In this document: piece by piece, positions 35,601 through 47,287 of the stretch
How the letters are laid out: every line of letters begins with the position of its first letter
Position numbering within the stretch: position 1 is the stretch's first letter
Origin: Acanthaster planci
Lineage: Eukaryota; Echinodermata; Asteroidea; Valvatida; Acanthasteridae
Length of the DNA: 47,743 nt
NCBI RefSeq assembly: GCF_001949145.1
Contig: NW_019091476.1
Span: forward strand, 234,267-282,009
Direction of reading: 5' to 3'
Program-made: the position numbers and the translations under genes
The notes under the pieces: model-generated
Told to the model about the DNA's origin: nothing
What the model saw: the letters and a program-made list of their open reading frames with translations, nothing else
Database searches by the model: none

Positions 35601-38600
35601 TCGAAACCTGCATGTACATGTAAGTACATGTATGCCATTGCAATAGATGAACTTGTAATGGGATGCAGCTCAGATGTCACTGAAGTCACAGAGGTTACAG
35701 TCAGGACACAATAGTTTATTTCCTGGTGTGGCTGATACAAAGTACTGTTTATTTATAATAAACTTACATAATTCTTAATACAAGGGGAGGACGATGGTTA
35801 AAGGAAGACAGTGTAAGTTCCAACAGTGTTTCCATTTAAGCGTTAAGCACACAAGCCTTTACACTGCTTCAAATTTTCAATTTCTTTTTTGTTATTTTTT
35901 CTTTGAGTTCTGAATGGTGGAATGACCTTACATGTAGGTCTTCTGTTGTTTGTCATGTACATGTACATGTACATTGTACAATCTACTGGTACATGCACAT
36001 TGTATACAATAACCGGACCTTATCATCAGATAAGATCCTTGGATAAGATCCAAGGATAAGATCCTTGTTTAAGATACAAACTTGCTTTCAACAGTGCTAG
36101 TCCCCGGTAAGATGCATGTATTATTTATTGTTCATATTGTATTGAGTGAGGTCATGAAATACTCGACTTGATGTCTGCGGCAAAGTTTGCTTTAATTTCT
36201 TGAAAATGTATGGGAAAACCACATCGGGTGTTACACTGGTACTCATGTGGGAAAGAGTTCCGTTTACCGGTATGGAAAACAGTTGATGCCCCTGTGCACA
36301 AACCTATGAGGCTTGTCTGAAAAAACCCTAAGTGTTTTCTAAGTACATGTAAATGCTGTGGAAGTTTCTTAGCTAAATTCACTTTTTAAATTAAGACATG
36401 TTATCCCTTTCTGATAGCTGTTTAATAGGGACGGGCATAAACGAATGAGGGCGCTGTTCATTTAGGAACTCATTTTCTTAATAGAAAATTGTGGTTAAAA
36501 TTTGTTATTTTCTGCATGCTGTAACTCCTCTATTTACATGTAATTTCCAATGTCACAATTTTTGAAATTTCGAGTTAAGATAGCATAATTTAATTCATTG
36601 AAATAAGGCAGGAGTAACAACTAAGATTTTATGGAAATATGAATTGTAAGCTTCTTGGTCAAACTCCACACTCATTTTTGTGTACAAAGTAATCAGTTTG
36701 CTCTGCATTATACCAGTACCTTTGTGGTACGGCCCCTAATGTCACACGCTTTCATTTTTCACTTCTTGTATCTTAACAGAGCAATATTTTAAGCTCAAAT
36801 TTCACAGTCAATGAAACTTCACCAAGTTCACCAACTTCTACTACTGTGACTCATAAATCTCGATTTTCATAGTGTACCTGCTACAAAGTTTGGATGGGAT
36901 TCTGTTTAAGCCCAATTATCTGATTTTTTTCCGATGTGCGAAATGAACTCTTTTAAAATGTGCCCCCAACTAGAAAAAGAAGTTTCTGATAAATTTGTGG
37001 ATGGGTATTTGAGTGGCAGTAATGATGGTTTAAAAGAATTTATCCACTTGAAAGGATTCTGTAAATGTTTCTGTGGGATTTTCTGAGATTTTTTCAAGTG
37101 CGCCCTATTAGGGAACACTCGGCTGATTTCGTGCCCAATTTTTGGCTACCAACAGTTTCTAATTTCGAGTGAAATTTTATGACACTGAAATTGTTCACAA
37201 AGGTTTAACATCATGTACCATGAAGGGAATACCAGTTTATAACTAAATGAGTTCTAAGTTTCTCAAGAAAGAGGTTTGGCAACGCTGTATGAGGAAAGTC
37301 AAGTGAACGTCGAAGTGCACCATGTTTGGGGATTCCACCATCCAAAAAAACATCTTAAAACATTCCTGCTTCAAATCACTTTTACTTGCTTTGCAGAGTC
37401 TGATCCAAACTTATAGTACGTCAAAATATTTCCTATCACATTCTCTCCAAGATTACTTCAAAAACAGACAGAAAGAAAAACTTGAAAACTGATTAGCCTC
37501 CCTGGCTGTTGTACAACATTTTAACCCTAACCCCCCAAGGGTTGCTGGCCCTAACCTTCCCCATTCACACAAAGTTAAAAATGGGACTTTGTGCGCAGAG
37601 GCTGTTGGACTTTGTTTTTCTGAGATATGCCAAACCAAATGCAAAAGCCAGCTGTTATGGGCCTACCAGACCTATCCCCACAGAATTAACCACTTTACCA
37701 CCGTTTAATTCTGTGCGGTTGGGGAAGGTTAGGGATGAGGGAAAAGTAGTGTTTTCCACATGCAGGTACATGTATGGAACTCTTTCCCTCATGTGAATGG
37801 ATCACGACAATGTGACACACACCGATAAAAGTGTGTCATGACACCAACACATTATAAAGAAGCCAATCACAGTAACAGTGCAGATAACTAGCACGACTAC
37901 ATGTAAACTATCTTTTTTAGACAATGACGATTTAACGCATACATGTAGAGCTACATGTACATGTATAAAAAATATACAGCGCTGACTCATGTACCAAGTG
38001 ATGCCAGCTGGGCACATCCATGTTTGTGCACAAACCCATGGAAAGCTCGAAATTTTGTGCGGCTTTTGTATTTGGACATATATCTGCGTCTGTATTCTAA
38101 AACATAAGTCAACAAAGCTGATACATATACATAAAAGAAATGAACGCACAACCAGTAAGTGAACATTTCATTTTGTTCTGCGTAAACAACACAAATGCGT
38201 GCAAAGTGTGCACTGCTGGTGATTTTGCCATGACTTTTTAAATTAGATTCTAGCGGTAGGCCTACTCAATGCGCATTACATTTCTGATTTGAATGTTCTA
38301 CGACTTACATGCACATGGACTCAAACTGTCTGGCCCCAGGACGGCGTCAAATTTTCTCCGGGCAGAGAATGAGAAGTTAGCACTCTAGTAATTTAATATA
38401 GCTCTATGATTTAACACTACCCCCAGAACTGTGGGGTCCGATGTCTACCCCGCTCTCACGAACCCCTCAGAAAACAAGCTTTTTTTGCCAAAGGCTCTAC
38501 ATGACCTTCAACGGGACACAAACAGGGATTTTATTCTAGTTATGTACCCATAGAAATGCTGCTTTATTTCCCCCAAGTTTTATGTACGATACATGTAGCT

Positions 38601-40484
38601 TACATACATGTACCTTTGTTCTGAGTACCAAGAAAAAAACGGGCCAAAACCATGCCAATTTAAAAAAGGTACAAATATTTCCCGATCAGTGTCCGAGAGT
38701 CGTGCGGTTCACATGTGTACTTGTAAAGACAAGCTGCAACCAAATGGTTGACTACGGCTGCGATCGATACACAGGACATGGAAATCGGCTGCAGCTGCTT
38801 CCAGTGAATGTGTAATTCTTAGCCATGACTGGAATGATTGGTTGAAATGGCAGTTGGCTGCACCGCGCTGGGGATCACACGGACCAATCACAGGGCTCCT
38901 CATTATTTATGCCTAAAAAGGCTGGAACAATAAGCAACGGCTGTTGGGTGCCATGTACGTGAGCACTGATGCTGGTCAACGTGGTCAGCCATCATTGCAT
39001 GAAATTCAGAATCTTCACTGTACAGTCCACTGTGATGGTGGGAGTTACGTCGTGTTTTCATTTACTTCAGAGTTTATAAATTAATGTCAGTTGTAACTTG
39101 TCCCCCAAAAATAATTTTAATAAGGAAAGCAACCACCCCCCTATTTAAAAATGAGACCAGAAACATTTCTAAAAGAAATAAAGACATAAGTTTTATTAAG
39201 TACGTCCTCCATAAACGTTACTAAACAAAGTTATCATTCCCCACAAAATGAAAGGGTCCCATAACATTTTCTCAGAGCCATAAGAATAAACTGAAGTCCC
39301 CCCCCAAAAAAAATTACAAACACAATTTCGAGTTAAGTAAAGTCCCCCCCAAAAAGAATGTTAATAAGAAAGTCAAGCTGGTAAACGGTCGGGTTGTTTG
39401 ACATCCGTCACACCCGCGGCAGGCAAGTGCAAAAAATTATGCCGACGCTCGAGATCTCTCCAGGAGGTTTTGAAGATTTTTCCTTGATATGTTTGTCAAA
39501 TCTAATCTTAAACATACTGAAAAGGAAGAGCTGGAAAATTACCGGTAAAACCAAATTACGAACATGAAGGTACGAGTGGTCTTAACTAGAGGTACACGTA
39601 CGAGTTGTCCAAGGAACGAGTCGCACAAGGTACGAATTGACTCGAAAGCTTGTGTCATTGCTTTGAAAGAGTGGTCACGTTGCGACAGCCCGTTCACGTG
39701 CATGGGACTCAATGGCTGTTGCTTGTCATTCCTGTCTTTCGGGTATAAATAATGAGGAGCCCTGTGATTGGTCAGTGTGATCCCAGTGCTCCACAACCAA
39801 CTACCATTTCAACCAGTCAGTCCAGTCTCAGCTAGGAATTACACAGACGTGCAAGGAAAGCTGCAGCCATTTTCCATGTCCTGTGTATCAATCGCAGCCG
39901 TAGTCAACCATTTTTGGTTGCAGCTCGTGTTTGCAAGTACAAGTATACATGAAACCGCATGACTCTCGGACACTGATGGGGAAATGTTTGCACTTTTTCG
40001 GAAATCGGTTTGGGCCCATTTTTTTTCTTGGTAGGCTACTCAGCACGAAGGTATGTAAGCTGGGGGAATGGAGCAGCAGTTATTTGTACAAAACCAGACT
40101 AAAATCCCTGTTCGTGCCCTGTTTGGGTTACATGGTTAAACATGTTGTTAAACGTCATGTAGGGCAAAAAAAGGCTTTCCTTCTGTGGGGTTTGTGGGAG
40201 CGGGATGGACGTCGGACCCCACAGTTCTGGGGGTAATTTAACGCCACATCAGAACCAAAAATAGACGCTTACATGTTCCGTACCTTTGCGTCATCTTGCT
40301 CACGATCAAGACGATCAGCCGCAGGTTCCGTGGAGGCGTTGTCAGCCGATGGTCCGACCTGCGCCCGCGACACAACTGGGATGGGAAGCGTCACGTTGTC
40401 CAAACTCGACCCACTGGCTTGACGAACGTGTTTTGATGGCTGTGGTGACTCTTCCACTTCTTCTAGGCTTCCATTACTCTCCAT
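23685..40484 (-). CDS. MTMR2: Myotubularin-related protein 2, phosphoinositide 3-phosphatase, 16 exons, complete
   Basis: Minus-strand exons: 40284-40484, 32865-32934, 31987-32081, 31044-31154, 30592-30693, 29853-29936, 29390-29464, 28982-29056, 28157-28345, 27504-27595, 27114-27207, 26634-26840, 26020-26112, 25483-25596, 24466-24645, 23685-23849. They join in frame to 648 residues (human 643). Residues 1-85 are a variable Ser/acidic N-terminus. A PH-GRAM domain follows ([32 protein letters not shown]). The phosphatase domain includes [23 protein letters not shown] and the catalytic loop HCSDGWDR, a CX5R motif with Cys420 and Arg426, so the enzyme should be active. A C-terminal coiled coil spans about 600-627. 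Known role: removes the 3-phosphate of PI3P and PI(3,5)P2 on endosomes and dimerises through the coiled coil. The protein ends SPINA, without the hydrophobic PDZ-binding end of vertebrate MTMR2. Intron 1 is 7.3 kb. Confidence 0.97.
25685..25734. repeat. Perfect 23-bp hairpin with 4-nt loop in MTMR2 intron 13
   Basis: Arms at 25685-25707 (starting ATTCATAGATTAAGA) and 25712-25734 are exact reverse complements around TTGG. No known element was recognised. Confidence 0.9.
27970..28004. repeat. 14-bp near-perfect inverted repeat in MTMR2 intron 9
   Basis: TTGACCGCTGATCA (27970-27983) and TGATAAGCGGTCAA (27991-28004) pair with one mismatch around a 7-nt loop. Confidence 0.7.
30070..30560. repeat. 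Degenerate CCTTGAA/TTTCCTTG-rich repeat tract in MTMR2 intron 5
   Basis: The words TTTCCTTGA, TTTCAGGA and TTTCAAGGAATT recur on both strands (near 30077, 30232, 30290, 30545), with many AAATTT neighbours. It looks like an old, decayed simple repeat with no coding content. Confidence 0.45.
32609..32760. repeat. Imperfect inverted-repeat element in MTMR2 intron 2
   Basis: The left end GTTTGCAGTGACACCATGCA and the reverse complement of the right end, GTTTGCGGTGACACCGTGCA, differ at two positions. An inner pair TGTGAGCATG/CATGCTCACA supports a foldback of about 150 bp. The terminal motif resembles that of the palindrome at 4668-4807. Confidence 0.8.
33257..33400 (-). CDS. MTMR2: Candidate alternative first coding exon of MTMR2
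   Basis: A 48-codon frame begins with ATG (33398-33400) just after an in-frame TGA and ends at a good donor (TGCGAA|GTAAGA) in phase 0. That is exactly the phase needed to splice to MTMR2 exon 2 at 32934. The predicted N-terminus begins [20 protein letters not shown] and ends DGRCSICE. It is Ser/acidic-rich like the regular exon 1 and more GC/CpG-rich than the surrounding intron. Known of the family: mammalian MTMR2 has alternative 5' exons. A coding exon between regular exons 1 and 2 is a second possibility. No transcript evidence is available, so this is a prediction. Confidence 0.4.
35940..36075. repeat. CATGTA microrepeat followed by GGATAAGATCC palindromic repeats, MTMR2 intron 1
   Basis: (CATGTA)n occupies about 35953-35973. 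At about 36024-36068 the word ATAAGATCC recurs three times, alternating with CTTGG/CAAGG so that the copies can pair with each other. Confidence 0.7.
37549..37734. repeat. Short element bounded by a 15-bp perfect inverted repeat, MTMR2 intron 1
   Basis: CCCTAACCTTCCCCA (37549-37563) and TGGGGAAGGTTAGGG (37720-37734) are exact reverse complements. Nested inside the right end, CACAGAATTAA pairs with TTAATTCTGTG around 37679-37715. Confidence 0.75.
38416..40236. mobile_element. Long-terminal-inverted-repeat element, about 1.8 kb, MTMR2 intron 1
   Basis: The left arm (about 38416-39000) and right arm (about 39672-40236) are reverse complements over 560-590 bp, at roughly 80-85% identity by eye. 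Shared blocks include CCCAGAACTGTGGGGTCCGA at the outer ends, GACTCTCGGACACTGAT, and TAATGAGGAGCCCTGTGATT. The six bases TTTAAC occur immediately outside both ends (38410-38415 and 40237-40242), consistent with a target-site duplication. The middle 670 bp holds C/A-rich runs and no transposase. It ends 48 bases inside intron 1 from MTMR2 exon 1. It is probably a non-autonomous DNA transposon. Confidence 0.8.
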
Positions 40485-42289
40485 TTTAGTAGGTTTTTTA
40501 GCTTTGAGTATTCAACTACAAATCCGCAACACGGAATTAACTGGATAGATAGACCAAAGGCTTGGAGTTAGAGTTTGGTTAGTCGCGGATGCGCCCTCAC
40601 TTGAAAAATTGCTGTAAATGAACACGGGAGGGCGGGCTCCACACACTATTGTTCGCACCACAGACTTTAATAAAAGTGGTTGGCACAGACCACACAAATA
40701 TAAACTCACAGATATTGTCTGTGATTGTTGGAAATGCGCACTCGATGAGCACATTATATCGAACTACATGTAATTGTTGCATTATATTTTTGGATTTTTT
40801 CGGACAATTGCATATAAAACAGAGGCTGCGCTAGGGGTAGGGGTAATAAAACTTCCAATCTTGCCCCCACCCCATTACCTGAGCCGGATACGCCACTAGC
40901 ACGAAGTATGTATGAGCTACATGTATTTTTTTTACCAACGTTACAGTACTCGTGCGTATAATAATAGTCCATTTCTCAATGAGTAATACATTGGGGTACG
41001 GATATGAAAAGCGGAAATTCATAATTGGGTTGAGGAAAAAATTGATAAAGATAACAGCTGGCACACAATTTTTTTCTAAAACAATATCGAGCCGACTTAA
41101 CTACAGATCGTCCCTGGGCGTTGCGGCGGGGATGAATTCAAATTTTAAACCAAGTAAAAGGCTCATCAGAAAATTTAACTGACTAAATCTTTTATTTGCA
41201 ATATTACTTGCCCAATATCATCGGTCAATATAAAAAGATTCACCATTAAACAATTACTAAAACTGGATTGGCGATTTTTTTTCAAAAGCACAGCAGCATT
41301 CAAGCGTCACTACAATTAGGCACGAAAACTGAAGGAGGTTCATTCTGAAAGAAAAGCGAATACAAACGCATTTACCTTAACGGCAGATCAAATATTCGCT
41401 CTGCTTTTTCAAAAAAAGTTGAACAAAGTTTAACTCAAACGAATTTCGCTGGAGACGTTTTGTGACTTCAAAATCGCTTCGCTTTCGTCTGAGGTATAGG
41501 AGCTGTAGCTTTTAGAATATTTTTCAGCCTTGCGAATAATCTATTAGAAGTCCTTGTGCAAAGTATGACTCTTTATCGTGCAGTGCTGCGACCTTTCCAA
41601 AGATGGTTACTACATACAGTTTCAAATAATAATCGCATCATACTAACGGTCTTTTTTTACCTCCATGACCTTATTAACACCAACGTTCACAGGATTAAAG
41701 GAATACTCCGTTGACTGATAAAGGGTTGATAAAATCAACTTGATTTAAATCACTGATTTAGATCAAATAATGTTTAACTATTGATTAAAATGAACCTGTT
41801 TACTTTTTAAAACACTTGCAAACATGTTGCAATTCGTGTCAACCGAAAATAATTGTTTTCACATTTTGCAACAGGTTTCTAAAATCTCAAATAAAAACCA
41901 TATTTTCTAAAATTTCATTTTACACAAGTACACCTGTACAAGAGACATTCCGATAAATTTCGTTTTCACTTCATATCACTTGCTATTATTTTGATTTAAT
42001 CCTAATCAATTTTTGGATTCACAGCACAAATTATTCATCATCATGATATATTTAGTTACCGTGATTTATATGGGCCGACTTTGACTTAAACGCAATAAAA
42101 TTATTTGTGTTCAAATGTGCATCCGGGGTTGCCACACGCTATTTTAAAGGGAACTGAAAAGTATTGCAAATTAACTGTGGCTATTATTTCAAAATATCAA
42201 GGGGCGGGGAATATAGGCTTCGACCCGGAGGAACTGTGTCCACCCACAGTAACGCCACTGTACTAACTGTTTGTGACTCCCGACTAGTT
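40485..42289. other. Region between the MTMR2 start and the MCT-like stop; presumed MTMR2 promoter and MCT 3' UTR
   Basis: The first few hundred bases should contain the MTMR2 5' UTR and promoter; no core element could be assigned. A minus-strand AATAAA at 41191-41196 could end the MCT-like transcript. The rest is AT-rich, with no gene seen. Confidence 0.45.
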
Positions 42290-45200
42290 CTATTGTTTAG
42301 AATACTTAAGGGTCAGTAAGGGAATGAGCGGGAAAGCCTGTACACTGCCTATCAGAAGAAAAGCTGTTGTGTAACTTCCAGTGTTGTCGTATATCAAACC
42401 TACGAAAGGAATAAGAAAAAAGGAGCTCAGAAATTGTGGACTGCTGCAGTATGGTATGGGGTATCACACAATTGATTTCATAGTATAGCCAAAGGGTTTA
42501 ACCATGAGGGCGCTTCGCTCTTTCACCTCACCTTTCAGGACTGGGATGTTTATGATAGAGTTGGAATATTTAAAAACAATAACAATGATAGAAAGTCACT
42601 GACCTGGAAGAAATCCTAGTGCGAATGTCAAAACAGCAACTTTTAGTCCGATCCAACCAAAGGCGCCAGCCAACAGCTCAACTCCAAGAACCTGCTTGAC
42701 CAGAACATCAGTCTGGCAGGAAAGAACTCCATCGCAAAACAAAATCACCAATGCTGACGCCAGCATCGGCCAATAAGAAGTCAGCCAGGGAGATGCAAGG
42801 TACGACGCAGAGCTTGCCACGGTACACACCGTCACTAGGCTCCAAGAAGATATCACTCCGCGGTCTGTGATAAGTCCCTGAAGTACTTTGGCTATCAGAT
42901 TCGCAACGCCTGCGATGGTCACAAAAGATCCCGCTTCCTCCAAAGAGAATCCGTTGGATTGTGCCTGAGACACGAAATAGACAATCCACATAGTGTACGC
43001 GTAGATTGTACAGCATGATATGATGGCCACCGACCAGTAACGTGCGTTGTATAGTAGCTCCAAATCAAAACTCTTGAAGACGAACTTCCAAAAAGAACGA
43101 AAGCACGATTGGCGTGGAGAATCACGCTCGGCGTAGGGAACCGTTTGGTAGTCATGTAGCTGCAGTCTTGGCAAAGTAGCCGCCATAAGGGCGCCGCACG
43201 CAATGTTATGCATTGTTAGAGATCCTACTAGCAGCATGGTTCCCTTCCAACCATAAGTATTCAGAAAAAGCTGGACCAAAGGCGCAAATACGAACAGTCC
43301 AACAGAGTAGCCAGTCCGTGCGATACCATTGGCAGTCGCATAGTTCCTGGTGAAACAACGACCTACAGCCTCCTTTGCAACAACATTTGACACGCCTATG
43401 GCAGTACCTTGAAGAAAGAATGTAAAAGTACAGAGTTCAATTTTTCTTATGGTGTATAAACGTCCTAGTAACTGGTTTTCCTTCCACTTCCATGCAACAG
43501 CGAAATAGACGCTGAAAGCAAGTTCGAGCGCGACCTCTAGTTAGCCTCAGTTTGACGTAATCGAACACAAGATGGCTGGAAACTGACTTTTTGGGACGGG
43601 TGACCAATGGGTTGAGTTGTATCGATTCTCGATGTTCCGGTTTAGTGCAAGTAATTAGGCCCACATGTCTATTAAATACTGATAGAGGGACCAACTAGCT
43701 TAAAAATATCCTCGCAAAATGACGACAACTGCTCAACTGTAAAACTCTGCCTTGTTGGCAATTAAATACTATTTTGCTATCCCTTTAAATTTTAAACGTG
43801 TTTATAGAAGCTAAGCATTTTCCTCCTCCTGCAGTTGAAGTGCACCCTCACCGATAAAGAAGAAACAAGCTGGTGGTTTTGCTCGTTGCCCAGCGCCAAC
43901 ACGGGGCATTTGGGAAGAGCAAATGCATCTCACAAATTTTTGTGAAGGAAATACGTGACACGGGGTCACAGTTGCAGACTCGCGGAGCATTGTGGGTTGC
44001 TTGCTGCCAGTTGCTAATGGTTTTTGTACATTAAGTGGGTGCCCTCAGAAAGGACCAGGCTGGCCTCGCGTGTTCCACAAGGTCAGTTTTCTTTTCAATT
44101 TCACAAGGGTTAGCCACGCCATTTTGTTTTAAGTCCTCCTTCGCTGAAAACACCCCCAAAATGGCAGTCAAACTAGGCGCCGAGCCCTGAATGTAGCCGC
44201 CCGCCTCTGTGCAAAATAGGCCGGCAAGTCGGCAGTTTCTGTGAGCGAAATATCCCAAGTTGGGAGCCACAAGTGTCAAATTCAAGATTTTATAGAGAAA
44301 TATCTCTGTGATCCCTAATTATGATTGTGGCACCTTTTATTTCAAACAACCCGTGGGATCTCAACATCCTAATGAGCTTGTGCTCAATGTAAGGTACCGG
44401 GTAGGCCTACCCTTATTCACTTGTGTAAAGGCGACTCATGTGTAAATATAATTATGTCATTATGATGCTGATCATATCCAGCACTAGCGCAAAAATACCG
44501 ACACGTCCGAAGAAAGGTCCGAAAAATCCATACTTCTGATGGCACTGTATTATGTTCAAGGTTGTGAAGGCCATTATGGTTTACACAAGAATGTTTACAA
44601 ACGGAAGTGACTTCTTGGTCACAGGTCGTGCAAAATTTGGCTCAACTGAGCCATTTACCCTTCCCAGCGCCTGTGTGGGCGAGGCATCAACGAGCGAAGC
44701 TGATGAGATGGTCTCCAAGTGAGCTCGTGCACATGTCTGGCATACACGAGAATGAAGATCAACATTCATATACATGTAGACGTTGTGCACGACAGCCATC
44801 TTCCCGGCCAGTGCTTTTGTTATGGGGGATATACACAAAAGATCTATACTAATGTGTATCTCTTTGTAACAAAAGCACTGACTTGGAAAATGGCACCCAT
44901 GCATAACCCCTGTGGAAATCCGTCATGCTTGCTCAGGACCTGCTAAAAGCGCAAATCCTGCCCTTGCTTGCGAATAGGTATCTGTTACATAAACATCATA
45001 TCATCAATTACTAAACAATATCCATCGACAGTCTAAACATGTTTTATATTTAAAGATGTGTATAAACTGATAGCAAGACATGTCGGAAAAGTGTTTAATC
45101 GCTTAACACAATTTTATTTTGCAGTGCAACCGCTGGAAACTATGAGCGACAGTAGGTTTTTTAAACAGAGTTGGGCATCGCAAAGGGGAGAGGCCTACAA

Positions 45201-47287
45201 AATGTCTGACAGATTGCGGTCAAACTTGTTCTGGTTTATAGTCTCACTTGGTTGCAATGAGACCAGGTGTCCTATGAGGAAAAGAAGGATGGTGATAACC
45301 GCTGGCCTGGCCTGGCTATTGACCCGGTCTTGGACACAACTCCCCTTCCCCTTCCCTCTCCCCCTCTCTCACTCTCTTTTTAAGTACTTGCGTCATAACA
45401 GTTATCGACCTGTAGGTTGGATACATTACCTGCGAGGAGTGAATAAACCAGAGCGAGTTGCAAGGCTGTTTCGGCGAATGCTCCGCTGATGACAGCCGCA
45501 CTCAACATTGTACCACACGTCACCAAGACATAACCAGTCCCAAATCGTCTGCTCAGTAGTGCTGCAAAAAGAGCTGCATACAACAAATAAAAGTTATAAA
45601 GCACCTGAACCGAACTCAAGAATGGATCCAGAACCCAAAATATTTTGAGGGCGCAAATAGTTTTGAGGGTCCAGAAAGTTGAAAAAAAAACTTACGGAAC
45701 CAATTATGGCCTTCGGGGGCAAGGCTACATTGTGAGTCTTTTTCTTTTTACTCACTTTTGGAAAGAAAATGAAACAAACGTATACAGTACAAAAATCGTC
45801 TCACTCATTATTTTACCAGAAAACAATTTTTGATGGGGAGGGACCATTGCCCTCCCCCATCCGCCATTGACGGGTCAGACCAAGCCAAACCTGTCGTACT
45901 ACTTTGACATGTCTCATCGTCTTTGGTTCGACCATGGTTCGATTAAAATTCTTAACTTTCCACGTTGCTGATTTCATATTAACTTGCACCACTGAGCATT
46001 TGATGTCAGCTCTCCAGTTGAAAAGCCAGCATTAACTCTCAAGGCACACCTTGATAAAACAAAAAGAGCTGCCGCACGAGGAGCACACAAACAATAAAGT
46101 GGATCTGTAAGAAATGGGGTTTTAGGAATTGAACTGCCAGTAATACCATGGCAAAGTTGTGTTTCCACTGGAAAGAGGGGTTGGCATTATGAAAATCTTA
46201 TTAGCCTATGCAGCAAGTTTGTCTGAAGATAAATTTGATCGCTAGTTCAATTTTCAGCATTAATCGCGCAAAAAAATTAGTCACATTAAAGCGTTTTGAA
46301 AGACAACTTATTAGTCACTGCATCAGTGCATTCAATGTGTCATAGCACGAAATTACTAAACAAACGCTGCACTCAAGAAAAAAAGTTTGTATAATATTTC
46401 ACGAATGATGTGTGGTGTATTATCAATGCCAATTTACGCAGGGCGGTGTGATACACTCGCTGCGTAGAAAAAGCATTTTGAAAAAAAATTTGATGTGGTC
46501 CTTATACGATTTCCGTATACAAGGGAGTGTGCGAGTGAGTGAAGTTTCACGGAAAATAGGAAAACATAATTGCGAGCACCGAGTATTAGTGAGGAAGAAA
46601 AACGGTTTCCAGTTAGACAACACAGTTGTAAAGTAAAACAGTTATATAATTATGCTGAAAGAATAGAGAAAAGGTTTCGTTATTTGGTTTCAAAGTATAA
46701 TTCAAAACTCTCCGCGCTACTTTTAGTTGGTATTCGTCACGTAAAAAAGTGTCATGGCATGACGTCTAAATAATGCACAGCTTTCCCAAAATGGCACTTA
46801 ATATAATTCCAAGCTAGGCATTATAGTTATCTTTTACGTCTTTAAAGTAATATAGAACTGTCAGCCCTATTCCATTCACGGACGCCACTTCACATCTTGT
46901 GCACAAATCCTATGGGACCGGTCTGAAAAATTCTGTTTTGTAAGTAAACGATTGGGTTTTCCCCCTTGAGTTGAACTTTTCTGGACATGTTTTTGCTTTC
47001 TGACGGCTAATAGGTCACTGTAGGGAATAATTACTAGCGTCCGTATACGGAACTCTTCCCCCTACGAACATACCCATAAACCCGCTCGTCGCGGTGATCA
47101 TCGAGGTAATCCAGCCAATAATCCACATCTGCGTGGTCAGCTGCTGTTGCAAGGTCGGCAGCATGATTCCGAGGCCCTTGGTAATGCCGATCTCCATCAG
47201 GTTCTTGGTCCAGAGTGTTAGAACGGCAACCTGGCCGCACCGACCGCCATCTGGTCCCACGAGTCGACCGCTGTCGGCCCCACTCAT
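42290..47287 (-). CDS. SLC16 / monocarboxylate transporter-like major facilitator protein, four exons
   Basis: Minus-strand exons 47074-47287, 45430-45573, 42604-43407 and 42290-42399, with GT...AG junctions and matching phase, give 423 residues with about 12 hydrophobic segments. Family marks: PDGG near the N-terminus (12-15), LSRRFGTGYV before TM3, SLLAGTAIGVSNVV into TM4, and the block from NYATANGIA to FAPLVQLFLNTYGWKGT of the TM5 region. There is a long central loop with SFWKFVFKSFDLELLYN, then GLITDRG, and GLIYDNTGSYTTAF in TM11-12. The start is the first ATG before PDGG. The usual N-terminal signature DGGWGW is changed to DGGRCGQV, so both tryptophans are lost. Known of the family: proton-linked or facilitated transport of monocarboxylates and related solutes across the plasma membrane. 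The substrate cannot be read from sequence. The gene runs in the same direction as MTMR2, upstream of it. Confidence 0.9.
43408..45429. other. Intron 2 of the MCT-like gene; repeats, no second gene supported
   Basis: A 2 kb intron. It contains a foldback at 44782-44907. The segments at 43437-43694 and 44030-44290 are GC-richer and look like old repeats, but I cannot name a family. Confidence 0.5.
44782..44907. repeat. Imperfect foldback element in MCT-like intron 2
   Basis: The left arm 44782-44837 and right arm 44853-44907 pair over about 55 bp, with a perfect 13-bp block AGTGCTTTTGTTA / TAACAAAAGCACT and an outer pair GTTGTGCA / GCATAAC. Confidence 0.8.
45574..47073. other. Intron 1 of the MCT-like gene; nothing recognised
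   Basis: An AT-rich 1.5 kb intron between consensus splice sites (donor GTATGTTC, acceptor TTGTATGCAG). No repeat, RNA or coding exon could be supported. Confidence 0.6.

Noticed and set aside
45058-45489. 143-codon plus-strand open frame
   Set aside because: Its 3' part is antisense to the real MCT-like exon 45430-45573 and the rest has no recognisable content.
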